Below are positions 8,617 to 17,634 of a stretch of DNA of 64,000 nucleotides, in pieces. How positions within the stretch are numbered: position 1 is the first letter of the stretch; each line of letters begins with the position of its first letter. Origin of the DNA: Anaerocolumna sp. MB42-C2 (GTDB lineage Bacteria > Bacillota > Clostridia > Lachnospirales > Lachnospiraceae); contig NZ_CP133190.1 of the NCBI RefSeq assembly GCF_030913705.1, positions 1,798,001 through 1,862,000 of the forward strand. The letters run 5' to 3'. Under the pieces are notes generated by a model that saw nothing but the letters and a program-made list of their open reading frames with translations, had not been told where the DNA came from and did not search any database. A program made the position numbers and the translations under genes.

Positions 8617-9195
8617 ATGTCAAATATAACAACAAAAGATTTTATTATTGAAACTGCTAATCAGTTATTTTTGGAAAAAGGATATCAAAATGTAACTGTT
8701 ATAGATATTTGTGAAGCCTGTAAGATTTCAAAAACAACTTTTTATTATCATCTTAAATCAAAAGAGGATATCATACTGCATTTCTATGATTCTGTGACAC
8801 ATAATATAAGTCAGTATCTATTGACAATTTTAACCAAGGACAATTATTGGGATCAGCTTTTGATATGTTTTGAATCCCTTGTAAAAGAGGCCAGTAAATT
8901 TGGTACCGATTTTTTAAGTCAAATGATGATCAGTAATTTGAAAGAAGATTATGGAAGTTATGATTTTAGAAGTGAATTAACAGATATAGCCGTAATGATC
9001 ATAAAAAAAGGACAGGCATCCGGACAAATCCGAAATAAAAATGATGCTTTGGAGTTATACAAAGCATCTGCTTATATATTTTTAGGCCATGAAGTTACCT
9101 GGTGCATAAAAAAGGGGAAATTTGATTGGTCAAAAGAAATCCGGACAGCCTTGGAAAATATTTATGATGTTATACCGGAATTAAGAAAGCAATAA
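8617..9195 (+). CDS. TetR/AcrR-family transcriptional regulator
   Basis: This 192-residue protein has an N-terminal TetR helix-turn-helix (residues 5-55: IIETANQLFLEKGYQNVTV, then CKISKTTFYYHLKSKEDI) and a variable helical ligand domain. TetR proteins usually repress and are released by a small hydrophobic ligand. It faces the flavin oxidoreductase gene across a region with two palindromes, so it probably controls that enzyme and itself. A CTGGAGG ribosome binding site precedes ATG 8617. The 164-bp repeat inserted upstream may have changed its expression. The inducer is unknown. Confidence 0.93.
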   Translation: MSNITTKDFIIETANQLFLEKGYQNVTVIDICEACKISKTTFYYHLKSKEDIILHFYDSVTHNISQYLLTILTKDNYWDQLLICFESLVKEASKFGTDFLSQMMISNLKEDYGSYDFRSELTDIAVMIIKKGQASGQIRNKNDALELYKASAYIFLGHEVTWCIKKGKFDWSKEIRTALENIYDVIPELRKQ

Positions 9196-9214
9196 TACAA
9201 TGACTTAATGCTCC

Positions 9215-9625
9215 TTATAGAGTATCGACATAGGTTTTATTTGATTTCGCAGGAATTCCTGCATACTCATTCAGAATATCCATTGCTTCTCGTAAATTCT
9301 TTTTATTTGCTGATTCCATTTGCATTTGCTGCTTACATACAAAAGTTGTACGTGCGTTATTTAAATCATTATAATCGTAAGTTTTTGCTTTGTCAGACTC
9401 AATTGGCTTTGCTGAATCTTCTTGCTCTTTCATTTGGGGTACAGGAATTTTTTTTAATAAAATCTTCTTTCCGTCTTTACCTACGATATATGTACAGTAA
9501 TAATTTCCATCCCGTTCTGTTATAATTTGTTGTTTCTGTTTTTCTTTGCTTTCATATGAATAATCTGACATTGTGAATGAATTATATGATTTTCCCAACC
9601 AAACACCATTTGAAAAAGAACTCAT
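9215..9625 (-). CDS. Hypothetical protein
   Basis: I do not recognise this protein of about 136 residues. The start ATG 9625 is chosen because GGAGG lies five bases ahead of it; the frame stays open further upstream to a GTG at 9691, but that start has no clear ribosome binding site. The sequence is polar, with Lys-, Gln- and Tyr-rich stretches (SYESKEKQKQQI), a DGNYYCTYIVGKDGKKILLKK segment and an amphipathic C-terminal helix (ANKKNLREAMDILNEYAG). There is no signal peptide or membrane segment. It converges with the TetR gene. It may be a real but lineage-restricted gene. Confidence 0.55.
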   Translation of the reverse strand: MSSFSNGVWLGKSYNSFTMSDYSYESKEKQKQQIITERDGNYYCTYIVGKDGKKILLKKIPVPQMKEQEDSAKPIESDKAKTYDYNDLNNARTTFVCKQQMQMESANKKNLREAMDILNEYAGIPAKSNKTYVDTL

Positions 9626-9733
9626 TTTTTCCTCCATTCCTGCGCATGTATTCTGCACATATGAAGTCTGTAACGAGGGCTTCCCAGGCACAAACTTCTG
9701 ATAAAAGGCACTGTATTGTACCGTGCATCCGAT

Positions 9734-9758
9734 ATAGGAACATGTTTTATGTTCCTAT
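9734..9758. repeat. Short perfect inverted repeat
   Basis: ATAGGAACAT and ATGTTCCTAT are perfect 10-base arms around a GTTTT loop. It lies about 110 bases upstream of the hypothetical gene at 9215-9625. It could be an operator for that gene or a small hairpin; there is no T-run to make it a terminator. Confidence 0.4.
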
Positions 9759-9815
9759 ACCATATGTATCGGATAAAATTATTATAACTTTAGTGACCAG
9801 CAGAAACCTTTAAAG

Positions 9816-9870
9816 TAAAAAGAACGTATTGCACCCTGACCTATTAAGTTGGTTTTGCAGCACGTCCTTT
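9816..9870 (-). terminator. Intrinsic terminator of glyA
   Basis: On the minus strand AAAGGACGTGCTGCA pairs with TGCAATACGTTCTTT across a loop of about 22 bases and is followed by a T-run. It lies 50 bases beyond the glyA stop codon. Confidence 0.7.
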
Positions 9871-9922
9871 TTTAATTGAAAGCAAAGTTAAACATTTATA
9901 CGCTTATTTGAATTTATATATT

Positions 9923-11161
9923 TTAATACAATGGATATTTATTGGTTAATGTCTTTACTAAATCCATAGCTTTCGTCTTATTTGCATTAACATCTTCAAT
10001 CAGCAAAGCAATTGCTTCGGCAATCACATCCATATCAGCCGTATTCATACCCCTGGTTGTCACCGCAGGAGTTCCTAAACGGATACCACTGGTTACAAAA
10101 GGAGATGCAGGATCATTCGGTACTGTATTTTTATTACAGGTAATATTGGCAGCATCCAGTAATTTTTCCGTTTCTTTACCGGTTACTCCTTTATTCTGAA
10201 GGTCAACTAACATTAAGTGGTTGTCCGTTCCGCCGGATACAATATTAAATCCCCTTTTTAATAAACCGCTGCAAAGAGCCTGGGCATTATCCACAATCCT
10301 TCCGGCATATTTCTTAAATTCCGGATCCAGGGCTTCCTTAAAGCAAACTGCTTTCGCTGCAATTACATGCATTAAAGGGCCGCCCTGAATACCGGGGAAG
10401 ATTGCTTTATTTAATTTATATTCATCAGCAAATTCAGCACTGGATAAAATCATACCGCCTCTTGGACCTCTTAAAGTCTTATGAGTTGTGGTCGTTGTTA
10501 CATGGGCATAAGGAATGGGACTTTCATGATAACCGGCAGCAACAAGACCTGCAATATGAGCCATATCAACCATTAGAAAAGCTCCAACTTCATCCGCTAT
10601 TTCCCTGAATTTCTTAAAATCTATCTTTCTTGCATAAGCACTTGCGCCTGCTACGATTAATTTTGGCTTACATTCCAATGCAATTTTTCTTACTTCGTCA
10701 TAGTCAATAAAACCTTCTTCATTTACACCATAAGGTACGATTTTATAATAGCTTCCTGACATATTTACCGGACTTCCATGGGTTAAATGACCGCCGTGAG
10801 CCAGATTCATACCCATTACAGTTTCACCCGGTTTCACCAGTGCGAAAAAGACTGCCATATTAGCCTGAGCACCGGAATGAGGCTGAACATTAGCATAAGT
10901 ACATCCAAACAGTTGTTTTGCACGTTCAATAGCCAGATTCTCAGCGATATCAACATATTCACAACCGCCGTAATATCTCTTGCCCGGATAACCTTCTGCA
11001 TATTTATTCGTCAGCGGACTTCCCATTGCTGCCATAACAGCTTTACTTACAAAGTTTTCAGAAGCAATTAATTCAATATGATCATTCTGTCTTCCAATTT
11101 CTTTTTCCATTGCCTCTGCTAATTCAGGATCAAATACCTTAATTTCTTCAAATGAATACAT
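9923..11161 (-). CDS. glyA: Serine hydroxymethyltransferase
   Basis: This enzyme interconverts serine and glycine with tetrahydrofolate, supplying one-carbon units. It is a cytoplasmic, PLP-dependent protein. The 412-residue length is standard. The PLP-lysine motif [14 protein letters not shown] (about residue 225) and the conserved N-terminal segments [17 protein letters not shown] and [15 protein letters not shown] are present. A GGAGG site precedes ATG 11161. It appears monocistronic: a terminator lies just downstream, and 284 bases of featureless AT-rich sequence separate it from the esterase genes upstream. I see no riboswitch in its leader. Confidence 0.98.
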   Translation of the reverse strand: MYSFEEIKVFDPELAEAMEKEIGRQNDHIELIASENFVSKAVMAAMGSPLTNKYAEGYPGKRYYGGCEYVDIAENLAIERAKQLFGCTYANVQPHSGAQANMAVFFALVKPGETVMGMNLAHGGHLTHGSPVNMSGSYYKIVPYGVNEEGFIDYDEVRKIALECKPKLIVAGASAYARKIDFKKFREIADEVGAFLMVDMAHIAGLVAAGYHESPIPYAHVTTTTTHKTLRGPRGGMILSSAEFADEYKLNKAIFPGIQGGPLMHVIAAKAVCFKEALDPEFKKYAGRIVDNAQALCSGLLKRGFNIVSGGTDNHLMLVDLQNKGVTGKETEKLLDAANITCNKNTVPNDPASPFVTSGIRLGTPAVTTRGMNTADMDVIAEAIALLIEDVNANKTKAMDLVKTLTNKYPLY

Positions 11162-11445
11162 TATTTTACCTCCATTGACATTTTAACAGTAGTATAACAC
11201 AAAATATATAATAATAAAAGTTATAATCACATGACTCACTGATAAGTTATACTTATAAAACAAATAAATTTACATTATTAAAAATAATTATTCTTGAAGA
11301 TTTCTCACTTATCTTTATGCAATAATCCAGAGCGATACTGAACATTTATAAGCTGCAACTGTATTACCCTGCTATATAATTATTGAAATTAATATTAGTC
11401 TATAAATTACTGGTTAAATACTTTATTTTAAAACAAAGATTTATC

Positions 11446-12249
11446 CTATCTTAGGTTTGGTTTTAGCCACCCCAGATATTTCTGAATCCATTCATCCCAG
11501 AACTCCCAGGTATGTGCTCCCGGTCCCTCCATATAAGTAAAATCATACTTACTCTGTTGAAACCAATCCGCAGTCACTCTGGCATTCTCTACTAAAAAAT
11601 CCTCATTTCCGCAGGTTTGATATATCTTTGGGAGCGGTTTTTCTTCTTTGATATTTTTCTCAGCCAGATAAAATAAATCATGTTCCGTATTTTTTAACTC
11701 CAGCATGTCTTCTACACCAAAAATAAGCATGTTCTGTTTGATCCGGTCCGTACTTGACATAGACCCGGCCTCTTTCCTTACATCCCGGTAAGCAAAGTTA
11801 CCGGCGGAAAAACATCCGATAGCTGAATAATGATCCGGTTTTGTTAAACCAATCTTCATAGCTCCATATCCGCCCATGGACAAACCGCATACAAAGTTAT
11901 CCTCACGCCGGTCTGAAATCGGGAAAAAACTTCTCATAATTTCCGGTAGTTCTTCCGCTATATAATCGAAGTAAGACGGACCATACGCCATATTAGTGTA
12001 ATAACTTAACCCTGCTCCCGGCATAACTACTGCCAGTCCAAGATCTGATACATATCTTTCAATAGAGGTCCTTCTCTGCCAGATTGTATGATCGTCACTT
12101 GCACCATGAAGCAGCCAAAGTACGGGATATTTAGATCTGGTATCACTGCCCTCCATACCGATTCCCTGTTTTTTCTGAGGAAGTATTACATCTGCTTCAC
12201 AACAAAGCCCTAATATATTAGAGAAAAAATCAACATGCATCAATGCCAT
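11446..12249 (-). CDS. Esterase family alpha/beta hydrolase (esterase D-like), copy 2
   Basis: This 267-residue alpha/beta hydrolase belongs to the putative-esterase family that includes tributyrin esterase (EstA), esterase D and feruloyl esterases. The nucleophile elbow GLSMGGYGAM (about residue 122) gives the catalytic Ser; the His is in GAHTWEFWDEW near the C-terminus, and LLHGASDDHTIWQRRTSIERY is a conserved early block. There is no signal peptide, so it acts inside the cell. It directly follows a paralogue, two bases downstream, with its ribosome binding site (AAAGGAGG) inside the end of that gene. It probably deacylates sugars or short-chain esters; the substrate is not determinable here. 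Confidence 0.88.
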   Translation of the reverse strand: MALMHVDFFSNILGLCCEADVILPQKKQGIGMEGSDTRSKYPVLWLLHGASDDHTIWQRRTSIERYVSDLGLAVVMPGAGLSYYTNMAYGPSYFDYIAEELPEIMRSFFPISDRREDNFVCGLSMGGYGAMKIGLTKPDHYSAIGCFSAGNFAYRDVRKEAGSMSSTDRIKQNMLIFGVEDMLELKNTEHDLFYLAEKNIKEEKPLPKIYQTCGNEDFLVENARVTADWFQQSKYDFTYMEGPGAHTWEFWDEWIQKYLGWLKPNLR

Positions 12250-12251
12250 GA

Positions 12252-13040
12252 TTACTTTACCTCCTTTTCATTGGCCTTTATAGGAAGCCAATCTATAATT
12301 CTCCTGATATTCCGATCCCAATAACCCCATTCATGAATTCCAGGCTCCTCATGATAAGTTAAATCAATCCTGTCTTTAAACCTGTCTCGAAACGTTACAT
12401 TCATTGGATAGAGAAAATCCTCCGTACCACAAGTCATATAAAATTTGGGCATCTCTTTGCCGGAGGCTATTAACTGCTCCATTTGGTAAGGAAGATCATT
12501 AATACTTCCTGTTACTTCTTCTTTTGTCCCATAAATTAATTGGAACTGTTTATTTAAGTCTTTCTCATACCAGGATACCGGATCTACCATACCGGATAGA
12601 CTGGCTGCTGCCGCAAAACGCTCCGGACACATAATACCTAATTTCAGAGTGCCAAATCCTCCCATGGACAGACCAGCAACAAAGGTATCTTTTCTTTCCG
12701 TGCTGATACTCGGAAAAAATTCATGAACCAATTCATAAATTTCTTTACTGAAAAACTGCCAGAAATCATACCCATATTTCATATCTGCATAAAAACCAAG
12801 ATCCGTTGCAGGCATAACAACTGCCAGCCCTTTTTCTACCGCATACCGTTCTATAGAAGTTCTGCGCTGCCAGATAGTATGATCATCACTTGCTCCGTGT
12901 AAAAGATAAAGTACCGGAATTTTTTCTTCACCCGCTATTCCCTCCTGTCCTATGCCATTGGATTTCTGAGGCATTATAACATCCATGGAACGCTGCATTC
13001 CTAATGTCTGAGAATAAAAATTTACATGTATAAGTGCCAT
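12252..13040 (-). CDS. Esterase family alpha/beta hydrolase (esterase D-like), copy 1
   Basis: This 262-residue protein is the first gene of a tandem pair and shares most landmarks with the next gene: the N-terminus MALIHVNFYSQTLG, the block LLHGASDDHTIWQRRTSIERY, the nucleophile motif GLSMGGFGTLKLG (about residue 120) and the His region GIHEWGYWD. The family hydrolyses short-chain acyl or aryl esters. It has no signal peptide. The pair looks like a tandem duplication followed by divergence, since the lid and C-terminal regions differ clearly. A AAAGGAGG ribosome binding site precedes ATG 13040. Confidence 0.88.
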   Translation of the reverse strand: MALIHVNFYSQTLGMQRSMDVIMPQKSNGIGQEGIAGEEKIPVLYLLHGASDDHTIWQRRTSIERYAVEKGLAVVMPATDLGFYADMKYGYDFWQFFSKEIYELVHEFFPSISTERKDTFVAGLSMGGFGTLKLGIMCPERFAAAASLSGMVDPVSWYEKDLNKQFQLIYGTKEEVTGSINDLPYQMEQLIASGKEMPKFYMTCGTEDFLYPMNVTFRDRFKDRIDLTYHEEPGIHEWGYWDRNIRRIIDWLPIKANEKEVK

Positions 13041-13247
13041 AGTTTTTTCCTCCTTTGCTTAATTATACCACCATATCCCGGCAGGGAGTATATAATATTA
13101 TCAAAATAAATTATATAAAAAATTTGGACTAAGTGTGGGAAAAGTAATTAATATGTGGTAGAATTAAACAATAATTTACTTTTAATGGCGTTATACAAAA
13201 TGGAAAGTAGCTGTTAAGTTTAAGAACAAAGATAAAAGGAGTGCATC

Positions 13248-14204
13248 ATGGAGATTGTTAACAAAGCAAAAAAAATAACCGGATATCTTTTAACCGGATT
13301 ATTAATTATAAATCTATTGGTGTTAATCGTACTGCCAAAATATAATCCCTATGAGAATATTCGAATTATAGACCTATATGTTATGTTTATAATCGTTTTT
13401 CTCGCAATTCCACTGTATGATTACATAAAAAGGGGCATTTTAAATAATTCTTTAATCATTTTAACACTTATTATCAGGTTCGGTATAGATATCATTTTTT
13501 CTGTAACCTCGTATCAAATCTTCCTTTCAAACAACTTTCACTTAAAATATACCTATTGGATATGGTTTATTTGTTTTATATTTGTAATGCTCATTATTTT
13601 CCTTGAATCTCTCATCAATGACTACAGAAAAAGGAAGGCATCGGGAAAACAATACAATAACTTATATATTATGGGAATAACGTTACTAATTGTATTATTG
13701 GTATCTTTTCCGATAACGGATGTCGGGACGAGATTGACACAACCTCAAACACAGTTATTCATAAAAGATATGAAAATGCCGGAAAGCATAGAAATACACA
13801 GAATGGATACTTCCAAGCACGATTTAAACTCATACTTAAACTCTTCGATTACTATTACCGATCCTAAAGATTTAAGAAACATTGCAAAAGAGCTTAAATC
13901 GGCAAGGATAGTAAATATTACCTCTACCGACCTTTTAAATTACGAAAGAATGAGAGATAAAAACCGCTATTCCTACATTATGATATTTAGTTATAAAAAT
14001 ATAAATGGTAATGCGGAAAATTCTAAAAATGGATATATAGAATGTATGGAAGTAATCGATAACGGAACTGTGGCTATTAAAAATACCAATAGCTTTAAAA
14101 GGTTATTTTGGGGTGATCAGTATTATCAGGAAATATATCCGGTTAATTTATCAGAAGAAGTAATCGATTTATTTTTGGGTTACATAAATAAATTTGATAA
14201 TTAA
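13248..14204 (+). CDS. Membrane protein of unknown function
   Basis: I do not recognise this 318-residue protein. It has about five hydrophobic helices (roughly residues 12-32, 42-60, 66-88, 98-118 and 138-156) followed by an extracytoplasmic or soluble domain of about 160 residues with many Asn, Lys and Ile residues. The C-terminal domain contains TITDPKDLRNIAKELKSARI and YSYIMIFSYKNING, reminiscent of small secreted domains found in Firmicutes. AAAGGAG precedes ATG 13248. It stands alone, with the esterase pair divergent on the left. Its AT content is higher than that of its neighbours, as is common for lineage-specific genes. Confidence 0.75.
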   Translation: MEIVNKAKKITGYLLTGLLIINLLVLIVLPKYNPYENIRIIDLYVMFIIVFLAIPLYDYIKRGILNNSLIILTLIIRFGIDIIFSVTSYQIFLSNNFHLKYTYWIWFICFIFVMLIIFLESLINDYRKRKASGKQYNNLYIMGITLLIVLLVSFPITDVGTRLTQPQTQLFIKDMKMPESIEIHRMDTSKHDLNSYLNSSITITDPKDLRNIAKELKSARIVNITSTDLLNYERMRDKNRYSYIMIFSYKNINGNAENSKNGYIECMEVIDNGTVAIKNTNSFKRLFWGDQYYQEIYPVNLSEEVIDLFLGYINKFDN

Positions 14205-14222
14205 AAGCAGCCAGCTTTTAAT
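14200..14222 (+). terminator. Weak hairpin at the end of the membrane protein gene
   Basis: ATTAAAAGC and GCTTTTAAT form a perfect 9-base stem around AGCCA, overlapping the stop codon. Only a few T residues follow, so termination may be inefficient. Confidence 0.35.
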
Positions 14223-14370
14223 CATTTATGGTCCAGTGGGATAAACAAAAAAATCGAAGAGACTAGTAAATCATTTCGTCTGCTTTATATTAATTTTACC
14301 GTATTATCAAGATGTTGTTTTCTAGTTAAAGCGAATAATTCCGCGTTCACTACTCTACTTGTAAGGTTAA

Positions 14371-14410
14371 AAAAGCGCTACAGTAAATTAATTCTTTACG
14401 GCAGCGCCTT
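14371..14410 (-). terminator. Intrinsic terminator of the frl-like operon
   Basis: On the minus strand AGGCGCTGCCGTAAAG pairs with TTTACTGTAGCGC and is followed by TTTTTT. It lies 75 bases beyond the stop of the YjbQ gene, the last gene of the operon. Confidence 0.8.
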
Positions 14411-14485
14411 CAGTTTTATCTTATCTTTCAAAATAATATAACCTTGTTTTTATTATGGCTTACCCGATATATTCCATAGCATTCG

Positions 14486-14914
14486 CTATTCCCCAAACAC
14501 TTCCACATATACTTTTCTGGTCTGAGGTCCGTCGAATTCAACAATATAGATATCCTGAGCACCGCCGCAGATTATCTTTCCGTCAACTACCGGAAATGCG
14601 CAGTGATTTCCACAGATAAGACTTTTTATATGTCCTGTGGAGTTATTTCCCGTAGCACCATAACTGGGAAGGAAATGGGCATGGGCATAATCCGCCTCTA
14701 AAGGTACGATACGGGTTAAGGTATCCGATATATCTGTTTCTACGCAGGGAAGTCCTTCATTTACCATGATCCCTGTGGTGGTATGGGCTGTTACAACCAG
14801 TACCAATCCATTTTTTACCGGACTTTTTTCTACAATATCATATACTTCTTTGGTAATCATATGAAATTGCTCCGGTTTTCTGCTCATCCAGGTAATTGTC
14901 TGCAGATCTACCAT
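14486..14914 (-). CDS. YjbQ/UPF0047 family protein
   Basis: This 142-residue protein is a YjbQ (UPF0047) family member, recognised from the VVTAHTTTGIMVNEG block (about residue 40) and the C-terminal LICGNHCAFPVVDGKIICGGAQDIYIVEFDGP block with its conserved histidine and glycines. Members form compact trimers; some show weak thiamine-phosphate synthase activity in vitro, but the true role is unknown. Here it is the last gene of the frl-like operon and its start overlaps the upstream amidohydrolase by seven bases, indicating tight coupling. The overlap suggests a job connected to that amidohydrolase or its product. GAGAGGGAG serves as the ribosome binding site. Confidence 0.88.
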   Translation of the reverse strand: MVDLQTITWMSRKPEQFHMITKEVYDIVEKSPVKNGLVLVVTAHTTTGIMVNEGLPCVETDISDTLTRIVPLEADYAHAHFLPSYGATGNNSTGHIKSLICGNHCAFPVVDGKIICGGAQDIYIVEFDGPQTRKVYVEVFGE

Positions 14915-15768
14915 TCCACTCCCTCCTCTCCTAAAAATCTCAAAGCATTCTTATAATAGATACCCTCTCTTGCATATTCCTTCATAGGTACTTTGTCCAA
15001 GGCCCTAAGTAATTTAAACTGCCGGAACCGGGGACCGTTTGAACCGAACATGATCTGGCTGTGCAGTGCCCTTTCTGTCCACAAAGGTCCCATATCAACC
15101 GTAAACAGCCGCATCATGGATTCTTCCGGTGAATCCATATATAATACGGAAGTATCGGTATAAACATTCGGATATTTGATCATCAGCATGACCATCTCAC
15201 GTACAAAAGGCCAGGCGAAATGGGCCAGACAGATACGAAGCTTCGGATATTTGACAGCAACCCCTTCAAACTTTAAGGGATGGGCATATTCCGTTATACA
15301 GTCAGGTTCCCAGCTAAGCCCTGCATGGAAGATAACTGGTTTATTATATTCCAGACATTTTTCATATATCGGCTGCATACAATCATCCATTGGGTAAAAA
15401 TGCTGTTTTGCCGGATTTAGTTTCAATCCCTTCAGTTTAAGAGTGCCAAATACATAATCCAGCACTTCAAGTGCGTCCTCTCTGTGCGGATCAACACTTG
15501 CAAAGCCGATAAACCGTTCCGGATGCTCGGATACCAGTTGTGCTATCTGGTCATTGGTCACGATGCAGCCTCCTTCGGTTGTGGTTAAATCTAAGGGCAG
15601 CAATGCAGCTTTATCCACCCTGCCGTATTCCATTTCAACAAACATCTCCTCATAATCATAAGGAGACTGCTTGAATACACCAAATGCTTTGGAACGGAAT
15701 TCCAATTCCTCCGGATCATTACAGATAGATTTGTAATAGATAGGGTGTATATGCATATCAATAATCAT
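14908..15768 (-). CDS. Amidohydrolase family TIM-barrel metal hydrolase
   Basis: This 286-residue protein belongs to the amidohydrolase_2 group. The N-terminal MIIDMHIHP gives the HxH metal ligands; later landmarks are LKLNPAKQHFYPMDD, PVIFHAGLSWEPD (His near residue 144) and LAHFAWPF. The family includes decarboxylases and hydrolases of cyclic or aromatic acids, so the reaction is open: it could hydrolyse a lactone or amide, or decarboxylate. It sits between a sugar kinase and YjbQ at the end of the frl-like operon. An AAGGAAGG site precedes ATG 15768. The gap to the kinase gene upstream holds a hairpin. Confidence 0.85.
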   Translation of the reverse strand: MIIDMHIHPIYYKSICNDPEELEFRSKAFGVFKQSPYDYEEMFVEMEYGRVDKAALLPLDLTTTEGGCIVTNDQIAQLVSEHPERFIGFASVDPHREDALEVLDYVFGTLKLKGLKLNPAKQHFYPMDDCMQPIYEKCLEYNKPVIFHAGLSWEPDCITEYAHPLKFEGVAVKYPKLRICLAHFAWPFVREMVMLMIKYPNVYTDTSVLYMDSPEESMMRLFTVDMGPLWTERALHSQIMFGSNGPRFRQFKLLRALDKVPMKEYAREGIYYKNALRFLGEEGVEW

Positions 15769-15869
15769 AGGTTTCCTTCCTTTCTAAACACGGAAATGAA
15801 CTGTCATTTAAACTTTTCTTACAGGCGATGAACGGAATATTCCGGATAGCATGCTTTAGAATAAGGTAT

Positions 15870-15911
15870 GGAGTACCAGATTATGACTGAAAAGTCTGTT
15901 TCTGGTACTCC
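15870..15911. other. Intercistronic hairpin in the frl-like operon
   Basis: GGAGTACCAGA and TCTGGTACTCC are perfect 11-base arms around a 20-base loop, lying in the 183-base gap between the kinase and amidohydrolase genes. No T-run follows on the operon strand. It may be a processing or stability element that sets different transcript levels for the last two genes. Confidence 0.5.
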
Positions 15912-15951
15912 TAAAACTTTGCAGGTCCCGGGAGGCAGGCCTTTTTCCGTA

Positions 15952-16767
15952 TTAATACGGTTTAAATTTAGTTACTACCTCCGCACTGGTTTGTGCACCA
16001 AATTCCATACATGCAGGAATATCCCATCCCATTATGATACCGTAGGTAAACCCGGCTATATAGGAATCTCCTGCGCCAACGGTATTAACAACTTTTACCG
16101 GCACGATACCATGGCGGTAGAAATTTTCACCATCATAACTAATACTTCCATTTTCACCTAGGGTGGCGGTAACGATTTTTACACCATAGGAACTAATTTT
16201 CCTTAAGAGGTTCTTAATATATTCATCTTCTTTGTCATAGGATAAAAATGCATAATCCACATTTTTATAATTTTCTTCGGTGTTATATTGCTTATCATCG
16301 CAAAAAGTAGAAAAATCCATCACTACTTTTACACCTGCAGCCCGAATCTCCGCAAGGTCATTCAATACATTTCCAAAAAGGTCCGTATGCATAAACTGAA
16401 AGGTCTTGATATATTCCTTATCTTCCTCTGTAAGCTTAAAATCCAGCATAACACCGTCAATCGCTTCTAAATGAACGCGGTCTACGCCATTGATCAGGTC
16501 CATCATCATTTTACAGGTTTCTCCTTCTGCTGTATGCAGATGAGAAATATCAATTTCTTCTTTTTTTAATGCTTCCCGCATCTTTTCCCCATAGGTATCC
16601 GTTCCAACAACACTTAATATACTTACAGGAACACCCAGACGTTTTAAATGAATCCCCCAGTCTACACCATTTCCCGTAGGATAGAATTTATTCAATTTTT
16701 CATAAACATCAACACAGGAGAAACCTACTCCGATCGCTTTTATATTTTGAATTCTTTCCTTATTCAT
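15952..16767 (-). CDS. PfkB-family sugar kinase, second of two
   Basis: This is a second ribokinase/PfkB-type kinase of about 271 residues. The C-terminal signature NTVGAGDSYIAGF (catalytic Asp in GAGD) and an FrlD-like N-terminus (AIGVGFSCVDVYEKLNKFYPTGNGVDW) are clear. It resembles the kinase encoded just upstream but is clearly diverged. I prefer ATG 16767, which overlaps the upstream stop codon; ATG 16779 is also possible, and the in-frame start at 16818 lies deep in the neighbour. It probably phosphorylates a sugar amine at C6. Two kinases in one operon suggest two related substrates or a heteromeric enzyme. Confidence 0.85.
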   Translation of the reverse strand: MNKERIQNIKAIGVGFSCVDVYEKLNKFYPTGNGVDWGIHLKRLGVPVSILSVVGTDTYGEKMREALKKEEIDISHLHTAEGETCKMMMDLINGVDRVHLEAIDGVMLDFKLTEEDKEYIKTFQFMHTDLFGNVLNDLAEIRAAGVKVVMDFSTFCDDKQYNTEENYKNVDYAFLSYDKEDEYIKNLLRKISSYGVKIVTATLGENGSISYDGENFYRHGIVPVKVVNTVGAGDSYIAGFTYGIIMGWDIPACMEFGAQTSAEVVTKFKPY

Positions 16768-17617
16768 ATCTTTTTCCATAACCGAACGCTCCATCAATAC
16801 AACATATTTTTGCAGCAAACTTGGCAGCCTCTGCTAAGCTTTCCCTGATTGCCAAATCACGGTTACAGCCTTTTTTCAGGCGGTCAAGGTATCCTACCAG
16901 AAATGAAGTGATTAAGGAATCACCTGCTCCCATAGTATCCACTACCTTTTCGATCGGTTCCGCCGGCTGTTGATAGAACTGCTTCCCGTCAAATAATATA
17001 CAACCCTCCGCACCTCTGGAGGCACAGGCAAGCTTCGGTCCAAGGGACACGATCCATCTTAACCGTTCTCTGGTTTCCTCTTCGGTTCCGTCAAAGGAGC
17101 AAAAAGCAAAATCAACATCCGGAGCAACTTCCTGATAATACTCATCCGTAGAATCATCAGAAAAATCATAAGAAATGGAAATACCTGCTTTCTTAATTTT
17201 ATACAGCTCTTTTTCCATAAAACAATAATTACCGGAATGTACCAGGTCAAATTGTCTGATATACTCTAAGTCAAACTGATCCAGAACAAAAGGTGTCTCT
17301 CCGCGGATACCGCCTTCATTGGACCCTAAGAATACCCTGTCCCCATCAATTAAAGTTGCTCTCGCACATCCGTTTTCTCCATCCAGCTGCTGACATTTTA
17401 TCATTTCGATGCCAATTTCCTGAAGCGTTTTAATTACATGTTCTGCTTCCTTATCATTGCCAAAGTACCCCATATAAGCACTTCTGGCCGCTCCGAACAT
17501 ATTTGCATAAACAGCAAAATTAACACAATTTCCGCCAGGATACATGGTATTTAAATGTTCGTATTTATCTACGACATTATCACCGAAACCTAAAACATTT
17601 ACATCATATCTACCCAT
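16760..17617 (-). CDS. frlD: Fructoselysine 6-kinase-like PfkB kinase
   Basis: This 285-residue kinase looks like FrlD, which phosphorylates fructoselysine to fructoselysine 6-phosphate. Matching features are the start VLGFGDNVVDKYEHLNTMYPGGN, the ISYDFSDDS block (about residue 150) and the signature DTMGAGDSLITSF (about 245) with the catalytic Asp. In E. coli FrlD the corresponding pieces are GDNCVDIYPQLNK and DTMGAGDSFIAGF (from memory). It lies directly after the FrlB-like deglycase gene. ATG 17617 is preceded by AGAGG at good spacing; ATG 17623 is an alternative. The substrate may differ from fructoselysine, because the operon has a different transporter and extra hydrolases. Confidence 0.85.
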   Translation of the reverse strand: MGRYDVNVLGFGDNVVDKYEHLNTMYPGGNCVNFAVYANMFGAARSAYMGYFGNDKEAEHVIKTLQEIGIEMIKCQQLDGENGCARATLIDGDRVFLGSNEGGIRGETPFVLDQFDLEYIRQFDLVHSGNYCFMEKELYKIKKAGISISYDFSDDSTDEYYQEVAPDVDFAFCSFDGTEEETRERLRWIVSLGPKLACASRGAEGCILFDGKQFYQQPAEPIEKVVDTMGAGDSLITSFLVGYLDRLKKGCNRDLAIRESLAEAAKFAAKICCIDGAFGYGKRYE

Positions 17618-17634
17618 AACCATACCTCTTTCTA

